From: Enterobacter cloacae subsp. cloacae ATCC 13047
GTDB taxonomy: Bacteria; Pseudomonadota; Gammaproteobacteria; Enterobacterales; Enterobacteriaceae
NCBI RefSeq assembly: GCF_000025565.1
Contig: NC_014121.1
Location: forward strand, 1,798,001-1,862,000
Direction: 5' to 3'
Length of the DNA stretch: 64,000 nt
Shown here: positions 58,664 to 64,000 of the stretch, piece by piece
Layout of the letters: every line of letters starts with the position of its first letter
How positions within the stretch are numbered: the first letter of the stretch is position 1
Program-made: the position numbers and the translations under genes
Notes under the pieces: model-generated
Seen by the model: the letters and a program-made list of their open reading frames with translations, nothing else
Told to the model about the DNA's origin: nothing
The model's database searches: none

Positions 58664-59040
58664 TTATTGCTACCTTCGGAGCCAGCAGGGGCAAAAGTTT
58701 TCAGCGTGCCGGCTAATCGTTAAGCATCAGCACCTGTTCGCCATTCATTTTCCACGCATTCTATGCCGCAACTGTCTGGCTATGAAAGATGGGTTAACGC
58801 CGGCAGTCAATGCCAGCGGGCAAAAGTATGTCGCGTATGGTACGGATTCCGGCGGCGAATACCAGCACGTTTTACAGCGATGAAGGATCTTGTGCCGACT
58901 TGCGGTAAAGCGTAATCGGCTTTCTGTTCGCCATCAGCGAGACGTGGTCGTCAAAACAGATAACATAAGGTGGGTAAGGGCAGGCAAGCTCCGCTCAGTT
59001 AAATGGCGGAGCCAGTAAAACGGAAGAACAGATCAGGCGG
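58664..59040. other. Intergenic region without a credible gene
   Basis: This 377-base stretch carries the ttcA promoter on its left side. A perfect hairpin GCTCCGC/GCGGAGC lies near 58990-59015 but lacks a T run on either side. An open frame at 58653-58883 has no ribosome site and no family signal. Confidence 0.5.
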
Positions 59041-59259
59041 CTACTTCTCTACAATCTCTTTCACATCCGATTGATGAATCTGATGAATGCTGCCATCTGC
59101 ATCTTTGTATGAAATTAAACCGGTGTCTTTATCTCGCTCTGGTTTTCCATGTGTGGTCATCATATGTCCATCTTTGGTCGATATAACATAATCACTTGAG
59201 CACCCTGTTATTGCTAACGCGACACCTAATGCCAAAAATGCAAAAATACCACCCTTCAT
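59041..59259 (-). CDS. YgdI/YgdR-type small lipoprotein (DUF903)
   Basis: This 72-residue precursor has the lipobox AITGC with Cys20. The mature part (SSDYVISTKDGHMMTTHGKP and TGLISYKDADG) is the compact SH3-like DUF903 domain found in YgdI, YgdR and YifL-like proteins. It is likely an outer- or inner-membrane lipoprotein of unknown function. Confidence 0.85.
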   Translation of the reverse strand: MKGGIFAFLALGVALAITGCSSDYVISTKDGHMMTTHGKPERDKDTGLISYKDADGSIHQIHQSDVKEIVEK

Positions 59260-59649
59260 ATTAACCTCTAATTAACTTTATAGTTACAATCGTTTTAATA
59301 CAGCATTATTTAACAACAGTGAATTGCAACGCTTCGTCAACGAAAGGGAATTTCCATTTTAAGCAAAAAAGAGCAATAAACGGCCACAGCGTACCCGTAT
59401 ATGTGGCGTTTAATCTTATGCTTCTATTTGAAACCCCTATTTTTTATAGATGTAATCCTTTATGACTATTTCCGTTGCTCTTCATTCGCATCACTATTGA
59501 TTTAACTTGTATCGCTGCTTATTATCTTGCGTTTCAGCGTATGGGAATGTGAAGCTCGCATGCGACTTTACTGACGTGCTGGCGGCTCGGATTAGACAAT
59601 CACTGGCGAACGATTCCCTTAAGATGATATCCCACTGGAAGGGGTGAAA
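59260..59649. other. Intergenic region between two divergent lipoprotein genes
   Basis: About 390 AT-rich bases must contain promoters for both neighbours. No operator, RNA gene or coding frame was recognised. Confidence 0.4.
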
Positions 59650-59859
59650 GTGTTTAAGTTAAGTTCTTTTGGTTTTATGATTTTATTGTGCTCAGGGTGT
59701 AGTTCTGATGTGGTTATCACTCCTCCGGAAAAACCGGTTTATAAGCCAATGCCTGATATAACGCAATCTGTAACACCGTCTCAGCAACGGGCGATCATGG
59801 CTGGTGAACGTCCCGACTGGACAGACAGAGCACCGGTCACCACGACCAGGCGTTATTGA
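59650..59859 (+). CDS. Small lipoprotein of unknown function
   Basis: This 69-residue precursor has the lipobox LCSGC followed by SSDVVITPPEKPVYKP. GTG 59650 is preferred because GGAAGGGG then lies five bases upstream; GTG 59644 is also in frame. The mature part is short, proline-rich and unstructured in appearance. No family was recognised. Confidence 0.6.
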   Translation: MFKLSSFGFMILLCSGCSSDVVITPPEKPVYKPMPDITQSVTPSQQRAIMAGERPDWTDRAPVTTTRRY

Positions 59860-60067
59860 TTTCTGCTTATCATCTTCAGGCTGCATAGCGCAGCGATTTC
59901 ATAAGTAGTAGAGAACAACCCGGGACCTCACGATGGGGTCCTGCATGCTGATACGTAGCTTTAACGTGACCTGCACGAATAGCCACTTAAACTGCACTGT
60001 GTTGAGAGTCTATTCATCTTCAGGCTATTAAGCTGTTTTCCCCGTACAAAGCAGGAGGGAAACGGTG

Positions 60068-60265
60068 ATGGCTGTTTTAAAAGTATGTCTTTTAGTTGGG
60101 TGCTTCCTGGCGGGTTGTGTCTTATATCTTCATCTTTTTACATCAATGAAGGAAGCATGCATAAAAGATACGGCAGGAGAAGTGTTTCACGTGCGTCAGG
60201 TTGAAAATGCTACTGATTGTCAGTCTTTTAACTGGAGCACGTATATACAGTGTGGCTACTTTTAG
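60068..60265 (+). CDS. Small membrane-anchored or lipoprotein-like protein
   Basis: This 65-residue protein has a hydrophobic N-terminus with a possible lipobox (FLAGC) and three further cysteines. ATG 60068 lies seven bases after a very strong AGGAGGGA; the GTG just before it is less likely. No family was recognised. Confidence 0.55.
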   Translation: MAVLKVCLLVGCFLAGCVLYLHLFTSMKEACIKDTAGEVFHVRQVENATDCQSFNWSTYIQCGYF

Positions 60266-60590
60266 TCGTAACTATAACAAATGTTCAACATGCACAAAGC
60301 GAAAATTTATATGCGGTGAAAGAAGCTGCAATCAGTAAACATTAAGATTTATCTGCTTCTGTTTTATTCATTTCTTTGTGGGTTGGGATATGTTAACGGA
60401 TGGTTGGATAACAGGGTGAAATAAAGTTAAAAATAAAATAAACATAATGAACAGAACAGGGCAAAAAAATATTTTTCGCGAGTGGTTAGATATTCGTTGA
60501 AGTAACACAACATACCCTTAATACCGTTGTGCAGTGGTTCCTTTAAAACTGTACGTTATGCTCAACGGCTCTCATTATTAAGGCTCCCGT
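60266..60590. other. Intergenic region upstream of the msbA-like gene
   Basis: This 325-base, AT-rich stretch should carry the promoter of the msbA-like gene. No clear -35/-10 pair, operator or RNA gene was identified. Confidence 0.4.
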
Positions 60591-62348
60591 ATGCAAACTG
60601 ACAAAGACCTTTCCACCTGGCTCACGTTTCGCCGTCTTTGGCCTATAATATCGCCTTTTAAGAAAGGACTATTGGTTGCGGCATTAGCATTAATGATAAA
60701 TGCCGCCTGCGATCCTTTTATGCTGTCTTTGCTAAAGCCGTTAATGGATGATGGCGTGGGCAAAATGGACCGCTCTGTCATGTTATGGATGCCGGTTGTG
60801 GTTATCGGATTAATGACGCTACGCGGTATTACCAGTTTTATCTCCAGCTATTGTGTCTCCTGGGTCTCGGGCAAAGTGGTGATGGATGTGCGCCGGAAAT
60901 TGTTCCGCCATTTGATGGGCATGCCTGTGTCGTTTTTTGACAAACAGTCAACCGGGACGTTGCTGTCGCATATTACCTATGATTCCGAACAGGTCGCATC
61001 TTCGTCATCAGGTACGCTGATAACGGTCATCCGTGAGGGCGCGTCAATCATCGGCTTGTTCGCCATGATGTTCTACTATAGCTGGCAGCTCTCAATCATC
61101 CTGATTGTACTGGCACCTGTTATATCCGTGACTATTCGTATGGTGTCCAAACGCTTTCGCACTATCAGTAAAAGCATGCAGAATACGATGGGGCAGGTCA
61201 CGGCGAGTGCTGAACAGATGCTTAAAGGCCATAAAGAAGTATTGATTTTCGGCGGTCAGGACGTTGAAACAAAACGCTTTGATAAGGTCAGCAATAAGAT
61301 GCGTTTGCAGGGAATGAAAATGATGTCCGCATCGTCAATCTCCGATCCTGTTATTCAGCTTATTGCTTCCCTGGCACTTGCGTTTGTTCTTTATGCTGCC
61401 AGCTTCCCGAGTGTTATGGCGACCCTGACGGCGGGAACGATTAGCGTCGTTTTCACATCGATGATTGCATTGATGCGGCCTCTTAAATCCCTGACCAATG
61501 TGAACGCACAGTTCCAGCGCGGGATGGCCGCTTGCCAGACGCTGTTCACTATTCTTGATTCCGAACAGGAAAAAGATGAAGGTCAGCGCGTACTTGAACG
61601 CGCAAAAGCGGACGTTGCATTTCGCAATGTGAAGTTTACCTATCCGGGACGTGAGGCCCCAGCGCTACGCAATATCAGCCTGAACATACCTGCCGGTAAG
61701 ACCGTTGCCCTTGTCGGACGTTCCGGCTCGGGTAAATCAACCATCGCCAGCCTGATGACGCGATTTTATGATATTGATGAAGGTGAAATTCTGCTGGACG
61801 GCCACGACCTGCGAGAATATACCCTTCAGTCGCTTCGTAACCAGGTGGCGCTCGTGTCGCAAAATGTCCACCTGTTCAACGACACGGTTGCCAACAACAT
61901 CGCCTACGGTCGTACGGAGCAGTACACCCGTGACCAGATCGAAAATGCCGCGCGTATGGCAAATGCGATGGACTTTATCAACAAGATGGATAACGGTCTT
62001 GATACCATCATCGGTGAAAACGGGGTACTGCTTTCTGGTGGGCAACGGCAACGTATCGCTATTGCACGCGCACTGTTGCGGGACAGTCCAATACTCATCC
62101 TTGATGAAGCAACGTCAGCCCTGGATACGGAATCGGAACGCGCTATACAGTCTGCGCTCGAGGAACTGCAAAAGAACCGTACATCACTGGTGATTGCGCA
62201 TCGTCTGTCGACTATCGAAAAAGCTGACGAAATCATTGTTGTTGAAGATGGCGTTATCGTTGAACGCGGAAGCCATGCGGAATTGGTGACTCACAATGGG
62301 GTGTACGCACAGCTTCACAAAATGCAATTCGGTGCGTCAAACAGTTAA
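60591..62348 (+). CDS. MsbA-type lipid A flippase (apparent second copy)
   Basis: This 585-residue ABC half-transporter is closely similar to E. coli MsbA (582 residues) along its whole length. The six-helix membrane domain includes [20 protein letters not shown]. The ATPase domain has Walker [10 protein letters not shown], signature [14 protein letters not shown] and Walker [13 protein letters not shown]. MsbA flips lipid A core across the inner membrane. The canonical msbA sits beside lpxK; this copy has no lpxK or kdsB next to it, so it is probably a paralogue. Whether it is redundant or specialised is unknown. Confidence 0.88.
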   Translation: MQTDKDLSTWLTFRRLWPIISPFKKGLLVAALALMINAACDPFMLSLLKPLMDDGVGKMDRSVMLWMPVVVIGLMTLRGITSFISSYCVSWVSGKVVMDVRRKLFRHLMGMPVSFFDKQSTGTLLSHITYDSEQVASSSSGTLITVIREGASIIGLFAMMFYYSWQLSIILIVLAPVISVTIRMVSKRFRTISKSMQNTMGQVTASAEQMLKGHKEVLIFGGQDVETKRFDKVSNKMRLQGMKMMSASSISDPVIQLIASLALAFVLYAASFPSVMATLTAGTISVVFTSMIALMRPLKSLTNVNAQFQRGMAACQTLFTILDSEQEKDEGQRVLERAKADVAFRNVKFTYPGREAPALRNISLNIPAGKTVALVGRSGSGKSTIASLMTRFYDIDEGEILLDGHDLREYTLQSLRNQVALVSQNVHLFNDTVANNIAYGRTEQYTRDQIENAARMANAMDFINKMDNGLDTIIGENGVLLSGGQRQRIAIARALLRDSPILILDEATSALDTESERAIQSALEELQKNRTSLVIAHRLSTIEKADEIIVVEDGVIVERGSHAELVTHNGVYAQLHKMQFGASNS

Positions 62349-62365
62349 GTCACATTCACGCTTTT

Positions 62366-62389
62366 TACCCCGCTTGCAAAAGCGGGGTA
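62366..62389 (+). terminator. Hairpin after the msbA-like gene
   Basis: A ten-base perfect stem TACCCCGCTT/AAGCGGGGTA with loop GCAA lies 18 bases beyond the stop. No T run follows, so it may act as an mRNA 3' end stabiliser or weak terminator. Confidence 0.5.
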
Positions 62390-62435
62390 TCCCGTAATGT
62401 CACCCAAACCTGATTCATGCGCAAGATACCGTATA

Positions 62436-62816
62436 ATGCCTTCTCTGAATACGCTTACATATCCTGTGAATGGACCTAACGCATTGAATAAATTTTGTTT
62501 TTTCCTGCTACTCTGTACTGCTATCGGCAGTTTCTTTTCCGCCTGGCCCGTAGCCATATGGTTCCTGCTCATCAACGCGCTGACAATGGTTATTTACGGC
62601 GCCGATAAAATGGCAGCACGAAAAGGAATGCGCAGGATACCGGAAGTAACCTTACTGGTCTTCGGCGTTGTGGGCGGGTGGCCCGGCGCTATTATGGGCC
62701 AACAGATCTTTCGCCATAAAACGCAAAAGCAGCCGTTCAAAACCTGGTTTTTGATGTCTGTGGTCGTGAGCATCTTAGCCACGGTGGCGCTGTATCATTT
62801 TGCTGTTCGCTATTGA
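62436..62816 (+). CDS. DUF1294 membrane protein
   Basis: This small inner-membrane protein has several hydrophobic helices and the DUF1294 core YGADKMAARKGMRRIPE followed by GGWPGAIMGQQIFRHKT. The start is uncertain. ATG 62436 gives 126 residues, but a perfect TATAAT at 62432-62437 overlaps it. If that is the promoter, translation would begin at TTG 62484 (110 residues, just before NKFCFFLLL). Function is unknown. Confidence 0.75.
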   Translation: MPSLNTLTYPVNGPNALNKFCFFLLLCTAIGSFFSAWPVAIWFLLINALTMVIYGADKMAARKGMRRIPEVTLLVFGVVGGWPGAIMGQQIFRHKTQKQPFKTWFLMSVVVSILATVALYHFAVRY

Positions 62817-62914
62817 GCATCATTACTGCCAATAGTAGTAGGCCAAATCCTGGTGGGTTGCTGTTTTTTGTCCGTTCTGAATAATACGTGCAACAACACG
62901 GACGACAGCATCTC

Positions 62915-63364
62915 ATGAAAATAAAATGTATTATGCTGGCAGCGCTGATGTTTTATTCAGCGCCTGGCTGGTCGACGTTTCAGGAGCGGGAATATAATAC
63001 CTGGTATATAAAAAATGCCGTTCTTTATGACATGACGCAGACGTCGGAAGGTTTTCCGGTAATGGTGAGTGTATCTCAGCCCGGGAAAAAATCCGCTAAT
63101 CTGGTGGTTTCATACATCACCGAAGGGCAATGCGGAAAAAATACGCTGCCGCTTAATGTGAATGGTAAAGTACTGCCCGCCAGCTATTACTGTGTTCAGG
63201 TTGGGTCGAACAGAATTGAACATTTTTCAGTGGTCGATGCAAACAGCGTCAATGCCCTGGTGACGCATCTGAATTCAGATTTCACCCTTCTCCTGCAAAA
63301 CGATATCAAGATTTGGGCCGCAAATATCAAATCGCCGAAATACGGTCTGACACCGCGTTTTTAA
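62915..63364 (+). CDS. Secreted hypothetical protein
   Basis: This 149-residue precursor starts at ATG 62915 with a Sec signal peptide ending near GWSTF. The mature protein is beta-rich and has two cysteines that could form a disulfide. No family was recognised; the general look (VMVSVSQPGKKSANLVV) fits small periplasmic proteins such as invasion-associated-locus-B types, but that is a weak guess. An earlier GTG frame start at 62888 would place residues before the signal peptide. Confidence 0.6.
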   Translation: MKIKCIMLAALMFYSAPGWSTFQEREYNTWYIKNAVLYDMTQTSEGFPVMVSVSQPGKKSANLVVSYITEGQCGKNTLPLNVNGKVLPASYYCVQVGSNRIEHFSVVDANSVNALVTHLNSDFTLLLQNDIKIWAANIKSPKYGLTPRF

Positions 63365-63403
63365 AATCCTGCTACGCTTGTTTGTGGTATCAGGAGCATG
63401 AAC

Positions 63404-63601
63404 ATGAAGAACAAAGATGAACAAACCGGGTTAGTTGGGCTGGCGATTGGTGCTGCCGTTATCGGGCTTGTTTCGGCACAGAAACCGATCGATCGTAACA
63501 GCATTGTTGATGAACTGCTAAGACTCGGCAGGCAAAAGGGTGACGGCGTAGAGGATGAGGTGTTCGTCAAGGCCGCTGAACTGGTAAGAAAAGGGGTGTA
63601 A
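63404..63601 (+). CDS. Small hypothetical protein
   Basis: This 65-residue protein has a short apolar segment (GLVGLAIGAAVIGLVSA) and a charged helical C-terminus. ATG 63404 lies eight bases after AGGAG; ATG 63398 is too close to it. It ends three bases before the next gene and may be co-transcribed with it. No family was recognised. Confidence 0.55.
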   Translation: MKNKDEQTGLVGLAIGAAVIGLVSAQKPIDRNSIVDELLRLGRQKGDGVEDEVFVKAAELVRKGV

Positions 63602-63604
63602 ACG

Positions 63605-64000
63605 ATGGCAGAAATCCGTCATGCCCGATGCCACTGTGGTGCAGGGGCATTCACCGTTGCGTTAACCGATGGGTTAAATACCGCCCGTCGCTGTAGCTGT
63701 TCTTTTTGTCGGATGAGAGGGGCGGTTGTGGTCTCTGCACCGTTAACCGGTATAACCGTCACCAAAGGCGAGGATAAACTTACGGAGTACCGCTTTAATA
63801 CCGGTACAGCCCGTCATTTCTTCTGCTCGGTCTGCGGGATTTATACCTTCCATCAGCGGCGTTCTAATCCCAATGAATACGGTGTAAATGTCGCCTGTTT
63901 TGAAAATGTCGCTCCGTTCGATTTCCCGGAAGTGACGGTGATGGATGGGGTTAACCATCCTGCGGATGGCGAAAGTGGGGTCTTTGGCTATCTCTCTTTT
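63605..64000 (+). CDS. GFA family zinc-binding protein (cut by window end)
   Basis: An open frame of 132 codons from ATG 63605 runs off the window. Cysteines in CHCGAG, CSCSFC and CSVCG match the zinc sites of the glutathione-dependent formaldehyde-activating (GFA/CENP-V) fold. Many members are of unknown substrate and do not process formaldehyde. Little of the family length can be missing. Confidence 0.88.
   Translation, partial: MAEIRHARCHCGAGAFTVALTDGLNTARRCSCSFCRMRGAVVVSAPLTGITVTKGEDKLTEYRFNTGTARHFFCSVCGIYTFHQRRSNPNEYGVNVACFENVAPFDFPEVTVMDGVNHPADGESGVFGYLSF

Noticed and set aside
58653..58883. Plus-strand open frame in the ttcA upstream region
   Set aside because: It starts inside ttcA on the other strand, lacks a ribosome site, and its product resembles no family.
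58985..59020. Terminator for the YgdI/YgdR-type lipoprotein gene
   Set aside because: The GCTCCGC/GCGGAGC hairpin is perfect but has no T run on either strand.
57728..59040. Prophage attachment remnant at ttcA
   Set aside because: E. coli carries Rac here, but ttcA is full length and no integrase, repeat or phage gene is visible nearby.
1..64000. CRISPR array, tRNA or rRNA genes
   Set aside because: No regularly spaced repeats, no cloverleaf-like sequence with a CCA end and no rRNA sequence were seen on either strand.

Overview
The window looks like a chromosome segment of a gamma-proteobacterium of the family Enterobacteriaceae, close to Enterobacter or Lelliottia. Gene order and protein sequences follow the Escherichia coli ycj/tyrR/tpx/mppA and dgcM/zntB/fnrS/dbpA/ttcA regions. 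Between them lies a type VI secretion system (T6SS) that E. coli K-12 does not carry at this place.

Left part (1-20900). An operon matching E. coli ycjNOPQRSTUV encodes a carbohydrate ABC importer (YcjN end, YcjO, YcjP, YcjV), the guloside-glucoside enzymes YcjQ, YcjR and YcjS, kojibiose phosphorylase YcjT and beta-phosphoglucomutase YcjU. The porin gene ompG follows, and the LacI-type repressor gene ycjW faces it. Next come the heat-shock pair ycjX-ycjF behind a sigma-32-like promoter, tyrR with an apparent TyrR box upstream, a secreted DUF4432 sugar-epimerase-like protein, tpx, and the murein-peptide recycling trio ycjG, mpaA and mppA.

Middle (20900-48030). A T6SS locus runs tssB, tssC, tssK, tssL, ompA-like, clpV, vgrG, effector/immunity cassette, a gene of unknown function, tssM, tssA, PAAR, tssF, tssG, tssJ, tssE and a VasL-type TssA-like gene. 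It carries several independent lesions. A deletion joins the end of the ompA-like gene to the middle of clpV and leaves no hcp. vgrG has an in-frame TAA at codon 201. A putative immunity gene has an in-frame TAA. A 1057-bp IS903-type element sits between a truncated PAAR gene and a tssF lacking its 5' end, with no target duplication. The cassette at about 31.7-36.4 kb is strikingly AT-rich. It contains an intact multi-domain LysM/amidase effector with candidate immunity genes. The locus is probably a decaying T6SS that still keeps a toxin-immunity cargo.

Right part (48100-64000). Here are a hypothetical gene, a DJ-1/PfpI protein, a c-di-GMP cluster (MHYT-GGDEF-EAL protein, dgcM, a tiny membrane protein), a chemoreceptor with almost no periplasmic part, zntB, the anaerobic small RNA gene fnrS with its FNR box, a proline-rich small ORF, dbpA and ttcA. 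A region of small secreted proteins follows, then a second MsbA-type lipid flippase gene without lpxK beside it, a DUF1294 protein, two small unknown genes and the start of a GFA-family gene cut by the window edge. No tRNA, rRNA or CRISPR array was seen.
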